A stretch of DNA of 64,000 nt from Prochlorococcus sp. AG-347-G22 (GCA_003281635.1 QCBK01000006.1:1-64000); one strand, 5' to 3'; positions 52,821 to 61,992 are shown, counted from the stretch's first letter. Notes: generated by a model not told the origin, from the letters alone. A program made the numbers and translations.

Positions 52821-53930
52821 TTAGCATTTATCTGAAAAATTGCAGGGAAAATCTATCTTTTCGAAAATTCTTTTTAGATTCACATGCTCTTGAACTAATT
52901 GAATAGCATAGGATGCTTTAACTGATTCATGTATTCTTACATGACCAAAAGCTTGTTCAATAATTTCTACAGAGGAAAGAGTATCTAACCCCACTTTTAA
53001 AATTGGTACCTCCAATTCCTCCGCTCTATGAATCAATTGTGACAAGGGGTCTCCTAAACCAGTTAAAATTAAGCATTGAGTTGAAGCCTCCAAAGCGGCA
53101 AGTTGTATATCAGTTCTATCAGCTCCAGTTACTACAGCCATATTTCGTCTTCTCCTGAAAAATTCCATTGCAGAATTTACCCCCATTGCACCAATACTTA
53201 AAGTTTCTACAAGTAATTGATCTTTTTCAGGGCAACAAATTACTTGGGCATCTAATCTTCTTACAAGCTCACCAACGGTTACACTTCTAAGCAGTGGTGA
53301 TTTAGGCATCACTCCGAACACTTCAATATCTAGATCTTTAAGAGAAGGTATTATTTCATTTTTAACTTTTTCAACTTCTTGCGGCAACACTCCATTCAAT
53401 ACAACTCCAGCCAATTTCTCACCTAATTGTTTTTTCGCATCAAGTAATGCATCTACGCTTTTACAATCTTCCCATAAATTCACAATTAAAGCTTTCGCAT
53501 CTAAATCCCTAGCTAGTTGCGGGAGACTTAAGCCATAAATCATACCTTCATGAAGACTTCCAGCTGCCTCTAGAATATTCAGACCTTCAAAATCATCATT
53601 AACCAATCCCTCAATCTGATCAAAACCTTTACCTGGTAGTAAGTCTTTATTGAAGATTCTTTTTTCAGCTGATATGTTATCCAATAATCCCACCGAAGAA
53701 ATTAAATTCTCCTCTTCAATATTTAATGTAGAACCAATAAATTTAACATCATCATCTATTAAACCTTCATAAGAAATTGAAGGGAGATTACTAAGTTCAA
53801 TACATGTTGCTAGCGGTTTTCCAATGCGTACTTTTTTTTTCTCTTGTAAAAGTCTCTTTGCTATCCCAAGAACCATTGCAGACTTACCACTAAATGGCTC
53901 ACATGAACCAATTAATAAAATATCGCTCAT
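52821..53930 (-). CDS. BioD-like and DRTGG-domain protein (phosphotransacetylase N-terminal-like)
   Basis: The 369-residue product has an N-terminal P-loop dethiobiotin-synthetase-like domain (SCEPFSGKSAMVLG at 9-22, about 1-210) and a C-terminal DRTGG domain (about 215-330, with VVTGADRTDIQLAALEAS). In other bacteria this module precedes the catalytic PTA domain, but here the catalytic domain is absent. It probably has a sensory or regulatory ATP-binding role. Confidence 0.75.
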   Translation of the reverse strand: MSDILLIGSCEPFSGKSAMVLGIAKRLLQEKKKVRIGKPLATCIELSNLPSISYEGLIDDDVKFIGSTLNIEEENLISSVGLLDNISAEKRIFNKDLLPGKGFDQIEGLVNDDFEGLNILEAAGSLHEGMIYGLSLPQLARDLDAKALIVNLWEDCKSVDALLDAKKQLGEKLAGVVLNGVLPQEVEKVKNEIIPSLKDLDIEVFGVMPKSPLLRSVTVGELVRRLDAQVICCPEKDQLLVETLSIGAMGVNSAMEFFRRRRNMAVVTGADRTDIQLAALEASTQCLILTGLGDPLSQLIHRAEELEVPILKVGLDTLSSVEIIEQAFGHVRIHESVKASYAIQLVQEHVNLKRIFEKIDFPCNFSDKC

Positions 53931-54081
53931 AATTAGAAAATATTTATCAATAGACTCAAGATAATATTTTTTTATAACTAAACAAATATTTATTTATGAG
54001 TTTTAATCAAATAAAAAAATAAATAACTTTTTTTTGGTAAATTTATTTTAATTCTTTGGCAACTTATCAAAATCAAGAAAA

Positions 54082-54801
54082 ATGATAAATTCAACCAGAG
54101 CAAAAAAAACAATAGGGATTACTGGGGCCTCAGGTGCGCTAGGGAAAGAATTAACAAAGTTATTTCGTCAAAAAGGATATAGAGTGATTGGATTTACTCA
54201 TTGTAAAACTAATTATGAAATAAATCTTGAATCTCCAAATGAATGGATTAAGTGGGAATGCGGGAAGGAGTCGTCATTAAAAAAACAATTAGAAAAGATA
54301 GATATTTTAATTTTGAACCATGGTATCTATGATTTGAGTAGAGAAAATTCCAATTATGAAAACTCAATAGAGATAAATGCATTAAGCAAATTTAAATTCT
54401 TAAATTTATTTGAAGATATTGCTTTAAGAAGTAATTCACAAATAAAAAAAGAGATTTGGATAAACACATCTGAAGCAGAGCTATTGCCAGCCTTAAATCC
54501 ATCATATGAGATTAGTAAATCCCTTATTGGACAATTAGTTTCTTTCAAAAAAAATCTTCTGGACAAAAATACAAAGAAAAAGCTAATAATAAAAAAAATC
54601 ATCTTAGGGCCTTTTAAATCAGAACTAAATCCTATCGGAATAATGAGTCCAAGATTTGTTTCAAGAAAAATTTATGATTTAGCTAATTCAAAAAATTACT
54701 TAATAATAATTAGTCCAAATCCTTTAACATACTTCCTTTTCCCATTAAAAGAATTTTTTAATTTTTTGTATTGCCAAATTATCTATAAGTACAAATCTTA
54801 G
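54082..54801 (+). CDS. Short-chain dehydrogenase/reductase-like protein
   Basis: This 239-residue SDR-fold protein has TGASGALG (14-21), LNHG (78-81) in place of NNAG, Ser130 in NTSEAE, and Tyr142-Lys146 in SYEISK. The C-terminal part is hydrophobic (LTYFLFPLKEFFNFLYC), suggesting a membrane contact. The substrate is unknown. It converges on map with 3 bp between stops. Confidence 0.75.
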   Translation: MINSTRAKKTIGITGASGALGKELTKLFRQKGYRVIGFTHCKTNYEINLESPNEWIKWECGKESSLKKQLEKIDILILNHGIYDLSRENSNYENSIEINALSKFKFLNLFEDIALRSNSQIKKEIWINTSEAELLPALNPSYEISKSLIGQLVSFKKNLLDKNTKKKLIIKKIILGPFKSELNPIGIMSPRFVSRKIYDLANSKNYLIIISPNPLTYFLFPLKEFFNFLYCQIIYKYKS

Positions 54802-54804
54802 TTT

Positions 54805-55644
54805 CTAGAAATCTCTATCTGTCAATATTTCAATACCATCTTTTAAGACAACTATTGTATGCTCCCATTGAGCAGATAATTTTCCATCTTTTGTTATTAC
54901 AGTCCATTTATCATTTAATGTTTTACAAAATTTAGTCCCTTCATTAACAATAGGTTCCACAGCTAATGTCATTCCTTCACGAAGTACAACGTTGGGCAAT
55001 TCTTTGGTTCGAAAATTAAATACTGATGGTTCTTCATGTAGATTTCTTCCAACTCCGTGACCTGTATAGTCCTCCACAACACTAAAGCCATTTTTTAAAA
55101 CAATATCTTCGATTTCCCCTGCCACATCAAGAAGTGTATTACCCGCTTTGATTTTCGAAAGACCGGCATACAATGCTTTATAAGCTACATCACTAAGATT
55201 TTGAGCCTTTGGACTAACTTCTCCTACACAGATTGATATGCAACTATCCCCATGGAAGCCATCTAAATAAGCACCTGTATCAATTTTGACTAAATCACCA
55301 TTTTTAATTATTTTATTTTTATTTGGTATTCCATGGACAACCTCGTTATTAATACTTGAACAAATGCTAGAAGGGAAACCGTGGTAACCCTTAAAACTTG
55401 GCACAGCTCCAAAACTTTTTATCCTTTTTTCTGCGAAATCATCTAAGTCTTTTGTGCTCATTCCAGGTTTAATTAATTCATTAATTTCCCTTAAAACAGT
55501 TGCTACAATCTTGCTAGATTTTTTCATCAAATTTATTTCACGTGAAGACTTTATTTCTATTCCTCTTCTTCTCTGAATAAAAGGAACTTGATCATTAGCC
55601 TTGGAATTATTTTTATTTAACAAAAGATCTGCAAAATGTCTCAT
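54805..55644 (-). CDS. map: Methionine aminopeptidase
   Basis: This di-metal enzyme removes initiator methionine. The 279-residue type I protein keeps the metal ligands in VKIDTGAYLDGFHGD, DYTGHGVGRNLHEEP and LAVEPIVNEG, with the final Glu in QWEHTIVV. An N-terminal extension of about 30 residues precedes the catalytic core (IEIKSSREINLMKKSSKIVA). Confidence 0.95.
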   Translation of the reverse strand: MRHFADLLLNKNNSKANDQVPFIQRRRGIEIKSSREINLMKKSSKIVATVLREINELIKPGMSTKDLDDFAEKRIKSFGAVPSFKGYHGFPSSICSSINNEVVHGIPNKNKIIKNGDLVKIDTGAYLDGFHGDSCISICVGEVSPKAQNLSDVAYKALYAGLSKIKAGNTLLDVAGEIEDIVLKNGFSVVEDYTGHGVGRNLHEEPSVFNFRTKELPNVVLREGMTLAVEPIVNEGTKFCKTLNDKWTVITKDGKLSAQWEHTIVVLKDGIEILTDRDF

Positions 55645-55680
55645 TGGAATAAATAATAGTAATAGGTAAATATCTTCAAA

Positions 55681-55703
55681 ATAGCCATTATTGTATTGGC
55701 TAT
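55681..55703. repeat. Inverted repeat ATAGCCA-9-TGGCTAT in the map/PepSY divergent region
   Basis: A perfect 7-bp inverted repeat with a 9-base spacer lies 37 bases upstream of map and 37 bases upstream of the 102-residue membrane protein, almost centred between the two starts. This suggests an operator or a transcript hairpin. No regulator is named. Confidence 0.4.
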
Positions 55704-55739
55704 CTTAAATCTATCAATAACAAATGGAAAGAAACAAAA

Positions 55740-56048
55740 ATGAAAATGTTATTTAATTCTAGGCAATTTCATAAGGCTTTGGCGCCTTGGGTTTTTCTTC
55801 CATTATTTATATCTTCAATTACCGGCCTTCTTTATAGGGTTGCAAAAGATTTATTAGGTTATTCTAAAGAACAAGTTCATTGGTTGATGTCTCTCCATGA
55901 GGGGGAATGGCTTGGAGATAATGGAGAACTTATATACGTAATATTGAATTCCCTCGGAGTTTTATGGATGCTCGTTACGGGATTCCAAATGTTTTCAAAA
56001 ACAATTTCATTTACCAAAAAGGTTACTAAAGGCGAGTCAAAAGGTTAA
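55740..56048 (+). CDS. Small PepSY-associated-type membrane protein
   Basis: The 102-residue product has two hydrophobic helices (about 15-35, [20 protein letters not shown], and about 66-85). A short loop between them contains [16 protein letters not shown]. This resembles the PepSY transmembrane-helix family, where a His-x(n)-HxGxW segment is common. The function is unknown. It precedes rplS by 32 bp on the same strand. Confidence 0.65.
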   Translation: MKMLFNSRQFHKALAPWVFLPLFISSITGLLYRVAKDLLGYSKEQVHWLMSLHEGEWLGDNGELIYVILNSLGVLWMLVTGFQMFSKTISFTKKVTKGESKG

Positions 56049-56080
56049 GATATAGAACTTGTAGGATAAAAAAGAACAAA

Positions 56081-56551
56081 ATGGCCAAAGAAAAAAAAGA
56101 GAAGGAATTAGAAACCGTTGTTAACACTGACGTATCAGGTGATGTAGCAGTTGAACAAAAAGGAGAAAAGATGGTTTCTGAAACTAAGCAAACTTTGAGC
56201 GCATCCCACCTTATTAAAGAGTTTGAGAATGAACAATTAAAAAAAGAATTACCTGAAATCTATGTTGGGGACACTGTTAAAGTTGGAGTAAAAATTACAG
56301 AAGGTAATAAAGAAAGAGTCCAACCTTATGAAGGTGTTGTCATAGCAAAAAGACATGGAGGCATTAACCAGACTATTACAGTTAGAAGAATTTTTCAGGG
56401 TATAGGTGTTGAAAGAGTATTTATGCTACATAGTCCACAGGTTGCCTCTCTAAAAGTTGAACGTAGAGGTAAAGTAAGAAGAGCTAAGTTATTCTATCTA
56501 AGAGATAGAGTAGGAAAAGCTACTCGCGTGAAACAACGCTTTGATCGATAA
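56081..56551 (+). CDS. rplS: 50S ribosomal protein L19
   Basis: The core (about residues 42-156) is a normal L19 with [20 protein letters not shown]-like ([20 protein letters not shown]) and [32 protein letters not shown] motifs. The first ~40 residues are a Lys/Glu-rich extension absent from most L19 proteins. An internal ATG (codon 29) could also serve as start. A tRNA-Trp gene follows. Confidence 0.95.
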   Translation: MAKEKKEKELETVVNTDVSGDVAVEQKGEKMVSETKQTLSASHLIKEFENEQLKKELPEIYVGDTVKVGVKITEGNKERVQPYEGVVIAKRHGGINQTITVRRIFQGIGVERVFMLHSPQVASLKVERRGKVRRAKLFYLRDRVGKATRVKQRFDR

Positions 56552-56589
56552 AGTTGTAAACTAATCAACTTATTGGTCACAAAGACGCC

Positions 56590-56595
56590 TATAAT
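56590..56595 (+). promoter_or_regulatory. Candidate -10 box for tRNA-Trp (TATAAT)
   Basis: A consensus TATAAT ends 9 bases before the first base of tRNA-Trp, a normal distance for a short 5' leader. The -35 element is not clear. Confidence 0.45.
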
Positions 56596-56604
56596 CGTTT
56601 AAAT

Positions 56605-56677
56605 GCGTCGTTAGTTCAGTTGGTAGAACGCAGGTCTCCAAAACCTGATGTCGGGGGTTCAAGTCCTCCACGACGCG
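56605..56677 (+). tRNA. trnW: tRNA-Trp (anticodon CCA)
   Basis: This 73-nt cloverleaf has acceptor stem GCGTCGT/ACGACGC, anticodon stem CAGGT/ACCTG with loop CTCCAAA (anticodon CCA), and the T-arm with GGTTCAAG. The discriminator base is G and the 3' CCA is not encoded. Confidence 0.95.
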
Positions 56678-56712
56678 TTTGATCAACATTATGTAAATCA
56701 TTTTTTCATAAG

Positions 56713-56907
56713 ATGGAGTTAGATCTTCAACCTGGGGATGTAGTTAAAGTCCTCGAATCAGCAGCTTTAGGATGGGTTCGTGCAAGAGTCATCAGAGTTA
56801 AGTCTGGGGGGAGAGTTGTTGTACAAAGTGACCAAGGTAGAGAATTTACCGCTAGAGGGAACCAAGTTAGGTTAATAGAACCTGCTGGTTTTAGGCCTCA
56901 AAAATAA
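56713..56907 (+). CDS. Small conserved-looking SH3-like protein, unknown function
   Basis: This 64-residue beta-rich protein (LQPGDVVKVLESAALGWVRARVIRVKSGGRVVVQ) is compatible with an SH3/KOW-like barrel. It lies between tRNA-Trp and tRNA-Asp and uses more G/C-rich codons than its surroundings. The function is unknown. Confidence 0.7.
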   Translation: MELDLQPGDVVKVLESAALGWVRARVIRVKSGGRVVVQSDQGREFTARGNQVRLIEPAGFRPQK

Positions 56908-57028
56908 ATAGTGTTTTAAACTAAGGCAGTTATAAAACTAACTATTTCTGTAAATCCTCAAATTAATAAATGTTTTTTATTACAACACCATAAATTGAGT
57001 ATTATGATCTGATAATTTTAATTATGAA

Positions 57029-57048
57029 GTTCTAAATAAATTTAGAAC
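57029..57048. repeat. Near-perfect palindrome just upstream of tRNA-Asp
   Basis: GTTCTAAAT and ATTTAGAAC form a 9-bp inverted repeat with a 2-base centre, ending 8 bases before the tRNA-Asp 5' end. As DNA it is an operator-like palindrome; as RNA it would be a hairpin in the pre-tRNA leader next to the RNase P site. Confidence 0.4.
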
Positions 57049-57056
57049 AAAATTTT

Positions 57057-57130
57057 GGGACCGTAGTTCAACTGGTTAGAGCACCGCCCTGTCACGGCGG
57101 AAGTTGCGGGTTCGAATCCCGTCGGTCCCG
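57057..57130 (+). tRNA. trnD: tRNA-Asp (anticodon GTC)
   Basis: This 74-nt cloverleaf has acceptor stem GGGACCG/CGGTCCC, anticodon stem CCGCC/GGCGG with loop CTGTCAC (anticodon GTC), and the T-arm with GGTTCGAAT. The discriminator base is G and the CCA is not encoded. gltX begins 17 bases downstream. Confidence 0.96.
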
Positions 57131-57147
57131 TTTTTTCTAAAAGAAAT

Positions 57148-58587
57148 TTGGAAAAACGTTTAAGACTAGCCCCAAGTCCAACGGGTTTATTTCATATTGG
57201 AACAGCGCGAACTGCTTTATTCAACTGGTGTTACGCACGAAAAAAAGGCGGAAAATTTCTTATCAGGATAGAAGATACAGATTTTCTTCGATCTAAATCT
57301 GAATATACCCAAAATATATTAGAGGGCTTGAAATGGCTTGGACTTAAATGGGATGAAGAGCCAATAAAGCAAAGTGACCGAATTTCGATTCACAAAAGTT
57401 ACATCAAAAAGCTTTTAAAATGTGGAGCTGCATATAGATGCTTTACAACAGAAGATGAGATTTCTGAATTAAGAGAAAAACAAAAAAAGAAAGGATTGCC
57501 TCCAAAGCATGATAATAGACACAGAAGTCTTTCAAAAGAAGAAATAGAAACATTCATATCCCAAGGTAGGACTTCAGTAATAAGGTTTAAGATTGATGAA
57601 ACAATCGAAATTAAATGGGTAGATCAGATAAGGGGTGAAATCAAATGGCAAGGGAAGGACTTGGGTGGTGATTTAGTTTTATCAAGAAGGGCTAAGGGAT
57701 ATGAGATTGGGGATCCTTTGTATAATCTTGCAGTTGTAGTTGATGATAATTTCATGAATATTACTCATGTTGTAAGGGGTGAAGACCACATCTCGAACAC
57801 TGCAAAACAAATATTAATTTATAAAGCATTAAATTTTAATTTGCCTACTTTTTCGCATACACCTCTAATACTGAATAGTGAAGGGAAAAAATTATCTAAA
57901 AGAGATTGCGTTACCTCAATCGACGAATTTAGAGATATGGGATATTTACCTGAGGCCTTATCGAACTATATGGCCTTTTTAGGTTGGTCTCCAAAATCTG
58001 CCGACAAAGAAATACTTTCACTTGACGAGATATCTGAAATTTTTGACTTGTCAGACATAAATAAAGCTGGGGCAAAATTCAGTTGGGAAAAACTCAACTG
58101 GATTAATTCTCAATATATAAAAAATATGGAATCAATAAAGTTAAGTGAGATCATTAGAAAATATTGGGATGATAACGGTTGGGTAACCCCATCTCAAGAT
58201 TGGGCTTATAAATTAGTAATTTTGCTTAGAGACTCTATGACTCTTTTAAAAGATGCCATTGATCAATCAGAACCATTTTTCACAATACCTAGAATTCAAA
58301 AAGATGGTTTAGATTTTCTTAAAAACAACGATAGCAAAGCATCTCTAAAACTAATCTTAAATTATTTAACTGAGCAAAAGATTATAAAACTAAATAAAGA
58401 AAAAGCCAAAGAAATAATAAACGAAATATCAAAGATTCATAATGTTAAAAAAGGGATATTAATGAAATCATTAAGAGTAGCCTTTTTCGGATCTCTCAGT
58501 GGGCCTGATTTAATTCAAAGTTGGGAGCTTTTCTCAGAGATTGAGACTGATAGATCTCGAATTGAAAGATGTCTTTTATCAACCTAA
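57148..58587 (+). CDS. gltX: Glutamyl-tRNA synthetase
   Basis: This class I synthetase has 479 residues. The HIGH-type motif HIGT (16-19) in SPTGLFHIGTARTALFN and the KMSKS-type KLSKR (248-252) are present, with the C-terminal helical anticodon-binding domain. It starts at TTG, 17 bp after tRNA-Asp, so it may share the tRNA transcript. Glu-tRNA also feeds tetrapyrrole synthesis through HemA/HemL. Confidence 0.95.
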   Translation: MEKRLRLAPSPTGLFHIGTARTALFNWCYARKKGGKFLIRIEDTDFLRSKSEYTQNILEGLKWLGLKWDEEPIKQSDRISIHKSYIKKLLKCGAAYRCFTTEDEISELREKQKKKGLPPKHDNRHRSLSKEEIETFISQGRTSVIRFKIDETIEIKWVDQIRGEIKWQGKDLGGDLVLSRRAKGYEIGDPLYNLAVVVDDNFMNITHVVRGEDHISNTAKQILIYKALNFNLPTFSHTPLILNSEGKKLSKRDCVTSIDEFRDMGYLPEALSNYMAFLGWSPKSADKEILSLDEISEIFDLSDINKAGAKFSWEKLNWINSQYIKNMESIKLSEIIRKYWDDNGWVTPSQDWAYKLVILLRDSMTLLKDAIDQSEPFFTIPRIQKDGLDFLKNNDSKASLKLILNYLTEQKIIKLNKEKAKEIINEISKIHNVKKGILMKSLRVAFFGSLSGPDLIQSWELFSEIETDRSRIERCLLST

Positions 58588-58589
58588 AA

Positions 58590-59786
58590 TTATTTTTTTT
58601 GCTCTAATTCAAGTTTACTCGCCAAAGGTTTAGCTGAAAGACCTTGGATTCCCACTGTCATCAATATAGTAAGAAAAACCAAACCTTGGAGACGACCAGC
58701 ACCAAGGATACCAGCCTGCTCTAATCTAATAGAAAAAAGAGAAGCTACCGCTGCAGTTACAATACCTCTTGGGGCTAACCATGCTAAAAATATTTTTTCT
58801 TTTAAGTTCAATTCTCTACCCATTGTTGCTATCCATATAGAGATTGGGCGAACAATTACCATCAACATAAAAACGCAAACAATCCCTCCCAAGCCAAGCG
58901 GACTTAATTCACCCCAAGAAACGTCAGCGGCCAAAAGAGGGAAAAGAACTGTTATTGCTAATTGAGCTAATTCACCTATTAGATTATCCAATCTCTCCTT
59001 ATCTATAACTTCTCTTTTCCCTACGATAAAACCTGCCGCGACAGAAGCCGGCAATCCTGATTCTGGCAAAAAATATTCGCAAATACCATACACAAGGAAA
59101 ATAAATCCAAGAGTAACTTGAAGCTCTATACCAAATGAGGCTTCATTTTTTATTTTTTTTAAAATTTCTGATAGTAACCATCCTGCACTTAATCCGATTA
59201 GGACTCCTCCTCCTAATCTTTGCATTAAAGCTATAAATACATCGTTAATCCCACGTAGATCTCCCAAAGTCAGTTCTAAAAGCAGTAATGCCAGCACTGC
59301 GCCAATTGGTTCAAGCAACAACCCCTCAGCTTTTAAAACTTCCGAAAGAGGGGAAGCTAATTTTATTTGTTCCACTAATGGAGAGACAACTGTTGGTCCA
59401 GTAGCTAGAACAATGGCACTATATATTCCTGCAACTTGCCATGATAGACCTGCCAACCAATGAGCAATAAAAATTCCAGCTGATAATGAAATAAAAAGTC
59501 TTACCAATGAAATTTTCAAAACAGTATTTCTTATATTTCCCTCCGGCAGTTTTAAATTTAGTCCTCCTTCAAATAGAACCAAACAGACTAAAAGCCCTAC
59601 AATAGTTTCAAGTCCTTGTCCAAGATCTAAAGGCTCAACCAGTCCTAAACCTGATCTTCCTATAAGTAGCCCAGAAAGCAATAAAATAACAACACTGGGG
59701 AATCCTGTTAAAGAAGAAAATAATCGAGCACAAGCACCTGCGAATACAGTTATTCCCCAAAGTAATCCAAGCCTTTCAGGCGTCAT
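58590..59786 (-). CDS. Cation/proton antiporter (CPA1/NhaP-like)
   Basis: The 398-residue product has about 11-12 transmembrane helices. Family marks are the N-terminal SLTGFPSVVILLLSGLLIGRSGLGL and IVGLLVCLVLFEGGLNLKL, then AIVLATGPTVVSPLVEQIKL and LAWLAPRGIVTAAVASLF. It lacks a long cytoplasmic tail and probably exchanges Na+ or K+ for H+. Its stop is separated by 2 bp from the gltX stop. Confidence 0.85.
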   Translation of the reverse strand: MTPERLGLLWGITVFAGACARLFSSLTGFPSVVILLLSGLLIGRSGLGLVEPLDLGQGLETIVGLLVCLVLFEGGLNLKLPEGNIRNTVLKISLVRLFISLSAGIFIAHWLAGLSWQVAGIYSAIVLATGPTVVSPLVEQIKLASPLSEVLKAEGLLLEPIGAVLALLLLELTLGDLRGINDVFIALMQRLGGGVLIGLSAGWLLSEILKKIKNEASFGIELQVTLGFIFLVYGICEYFLPESGLPASVAAGFIVGKREVIDKERLDNLIGELAQLAITVLFPLLAADVSWGELSPLGLGGIVCVFMLMVIVRPISIWIATMGRELNLKEKIFLAWLAPRGIVTAAVASLFSIRLEQAGILGAGRLQGLVFLTILMTVGIQGLSAKPLASKLELEQKK

Positions 59787-59947
59787 AAAAAAATATATAT
59801 AGTGAAAATATTTATTATTTTGATTAAATCAACAATCTTATCTGAAGTCCAATAAATAGAATACTTTTTAATTTAACTAATCAGCTTAACAAGAATAATT
59901 TTAAAAATCTTTCAAAACTACTTTAAGTCAAATGATTTTTATTTCTT

Positions 59948-60124
59948 TTAAGAAAATTGACTTATTAAGGCAATAATTATAAATATAATGCCTATACCAA
60001 CAGTTGCCATCCTTCCATTCCATATTTCAGCTTGAGGAGTAAAACCTCTTTTCCACAAATTGAGTTCCTTTTTGTCAACAAAGTTTTTTGTCTCTTTCAT
60101 CTCGATTTTAGGTTGTTTATTCAT
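59948..60124 (-). CDS. hli: High-light-inducible protein (HLIP, single CAB helix)
   Basis: This 58-residue protein is short enough to be missed by length-filtered searches. A polar N-terminus (MNKQPKIEMKETKNFVDKKE) is followed by FTPQAEIWNGRMATVGIGIIF, containing the ExxNGRxAM chlorophyll-binding motif, and one transmembrane helix. HLIPs bind chlorophyll and carotenoid and protect photosystems under high light. It starts 5 bp after the tsaD stop on the same strand. Confidence 0.9.
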   Translation of the reverse strand: MNKQPKIEMKETKNFVDKKELNLWKRGFTPQAEIWNGRMATVGIGIIFIIIALISQFS

Positions 60125-60129
60125 TGAAG

Positions 60130-61200
60130 TTAAAAAGGAGGGTTTTCTTCATAAAGGGTATTTGCTTGTTCAATTGATAGTCTTCCTGCAACACCTAATT
60201 TAAGAGAACTAAAATGATCCTTAAATTTGATCCTGAACAACGCCGCTGCTCCAATCATTGCAGCATTATCTGTGCAAAGTTTAAGGGGAGCTAAATGAAC
60301 TTTAATAGATTTTTTACTAGCTTCACTAATCATCATTTTTCTTAATGTATTATTAGCAGCGACTCCTCCAACTACAACAACATTATCCAAACTATGATCT
60401 TCTGCACATTTTATTGTTCTCTCTACCAAGACTTCTGCAACTACTCTCTCAAAACTTGCAGCAATATCTGGAATTGGAAGGGTCTTCCCATCCAGATGTA
60501 TTCTCTCAACTAATCTTAATACGGCGGTCTTTAAACCACTAAAAGAGAAATCATATTTAAGAAATCCACCTTTTTTATCAGAAATCCTACATTTTGGTAA
60601 ATTAAATTTCATTGGGTCCCCATTTTTAGCAATCTTTTCAATTGCCGGTCCTCCTGGATAACTTAGACCTAATAGTCTTCCGACTTTATCAAAGGCTTCT
60701 CCAGCAGCATCATCAAAACTTTTCCCAAGTCTTTGCATTCTCCTTCTATCATCAACCTTTATCAATTCAGTATGTCCGCCGCTAACAAGTAATGTAAGAA
60801 AAGATTTCTTTGGATAGTTTTCTGAAAAAAGAATTGATGATAAATGCCCCTCCAAATGATGAATTCCCAAAAATGGCTTAGAATGTAAAATGCACAGTGA
60901 TCTCGCCGTTATAGAGCCAACTCGTAAACAACCAACCAATCCAGGAGCTACTGTTGATGCAATATAATCAACTTCCTCAATTTTGATTTTTGATTCTTCT
61001 AAAGCCTTATCTAAAACAAAAGGTAAAAGCTCTAAATGCTTTCTAGCTGCGAGTTCAGGTACGACTCCTCCCCATTTTGAATGATCTTCAATTTGAGATG
61101 CAATTATATTTGAATGTATTTTGAAAGTATCATCGATATTAGAAACTATTGAGACAGATGTCTCATCACAACTTGTTTCAATAGCTAAAACTTTATGCAT
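60130..61200 (-). CDS. tsaD: tRNA N6-threonylcarbamoyladenosine transferase TsaD
   Basis: TsaD transfers the threonylcarbamoyl group to A37 of ANN-decoding tRNAs. The 356-residue protein has ETSCDETSVSIV near the start, GGVVPELAARKHLE, the metal-binding HHLEGH (His115, His119) and VVGGVAANNTLRK. It is divergent from psaF across 66 bp. Confidence 0.96.
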   Translation of the reverse strand: MHKVLAIETSCDETSVSIVSNIDDTFKIHSNIIASQIEDHSKWGGVVPELAARKHLELLPFVLDKALEESKIKIEEVDYIASTVAPGLVGCLRVGSITARSLCILHSKPFLGIHHLEGHLSSILFSENYPKKSFLTLLVSGGHTELIKVDDRRRMQRLGKSFDDAAGEAFDKVGRLLGLSYPGGPAIEKIAKNGDPMKFNLPKCRISDKKGGFLKYDFSFSGLKTAVLRLVERIHLDGKTLPIPDIAASFERVVAEVLVERTIKCAEDHSLDNVVVVGGVAANNTLRKMMISEASKKSIKVHLAPLKLCTDNAAMIGAAALFRIKFKDHFSSLKLGVAGRLSIEQANTLYEENPPF

Positions 61201-61252
61201 TTTTGATTCAACTTGTTCTATTTTAATATTAATTTCTTACTTAACACACTAT

Positions 61253-61257
61253 AAGGA
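61253..61257 (+). promoter_or_regulatory. Shine-Dalgarno AAGGA supporting a TTG start for psaF
   Basis: AAGGA lies 9 bases before the TTG at 61267 and 18 bases before the ATG at 61276. Its spacing favours the TTG. Both starts give a usable signal peptide. Confidence 0.45.
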
Positions 61258-61266
61258 ATTTAAAGA

Positions 61267-61830
61267 TTGCAACTTATGAAATTCTTTTTTTCAATCATAA
61301 CCTCAGTTTTTCTGTTTATAGGAATTACTCCAACTGCTCTAGCTGCGAATGGGCCTGCCTTAAACGCAGATAGAGCTAGCACAGAATATACCGCTTCAGC
61401 CCTCACAAAATGCTCTGAAAATCCTAAATTCATTGAAAGAGCAAATTCTGCAACTACTCAAAAAGACATCGCAAGATTTGAAAGATACGGAAAAGCATCA
61501 TGCGGAGATGATGGTCTTCCACATTTAATAATTGGTCCTCCCCTTGAGCCATGGGGAGCCCTTTTAAATAGAGGTCATGAAGGAGATTTACTTATTCCTG
61601 GAGTATTGTTCATTTACATTGCTGGAATTATAGGCTGGTCTGGAAGAGAGTATCTGATTGAATCAAAAAAGACTAAAAATCCAGCAGATCTTGAGATCAT
61701 TATTGACCTAGACTTAGCCAGAAAATGTCTTGTAAAAGGTGCACAATGGCCTCTTCTTGCTAATAAACAAGGTAGAAATGGAGATTTAAGAGAGAAAGAT
61801 AACAATATTACACTTAATGGTCCTCGCTAA
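61267..61830 (+). CDS. psaF: Photosystem I reaction centre subunit III (PsaF)
   Basis: PsaF docks plastocyanin or cytochrome c6 to photosystem I in plants and is a lumen-side subunit in cyanobacteria. The 187-residue precursor has a signal peptide ending near TALA (residues 23-26), mature Cys49 and Cys79 that could form the known disulfide, PHLIIGPPLEPWGALLNRGHEGD, and a transmembrane helix (about 110-127). psaJ follows after 27 bp. Confidence 0.96.
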   Translation: MQLMKFFFSIITSVFLFIGITPTALAANGPALNADRASTEYTASALTKCSENPKFIERANSATTQKDIARFERYGKASCGDDGLPHLIIGPPLEPWGALLNRGHEGDLLIPGVLFIYIAGIIGWSGREYLIESKKTKNPADLEIIIDLDLARKCLVKGAQWPLLANKQGRNGDLREKDNNITLNGPR

Positions 61831-61857
61831 ACATCTTTAAAAATTTTCATAAAACAA

Positions 61858-61992
61858 ATGTTCAAAATTCTAAACACAAAATTTGTCAGATCTGCCCCAG
61901 TGGTAGCAGCAATTTGGCTAAGCCTTACAGCAGGAATAATTATTGAATTTAATAGGTTCTTCCCAGATTTATTATTCCATCCAATGAGTTAA
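61858..61992 (+). CDS. psaJ: Photosystem I subunit IX (PsaJ)
   Basis: This 44-residue single-helix protein begins [20 protein letters not shown] and ends in [13 protein letters not shown]. This is the PsaJ pattern with the conserved chlorophyll-binding helix and the E[11 protein letters not shown] tail. It forms an operon with psaF and is followed by a strong hairpin terminator. Confidence 0.95.
   Translation: MFKILNTKFVRSAPVVAAIWLSLTAGIIIEFNRFFPDLLFHPMS

Noticed and set aside
56605-57130. The tRNA-Trp and tRNA-Asp region as an integration site or island
   Set aside because: Core genes (rplS, gltX) flank it tightly, and there is no integrase, repeat of a tRNA 3' end or foreign DNA nearby.
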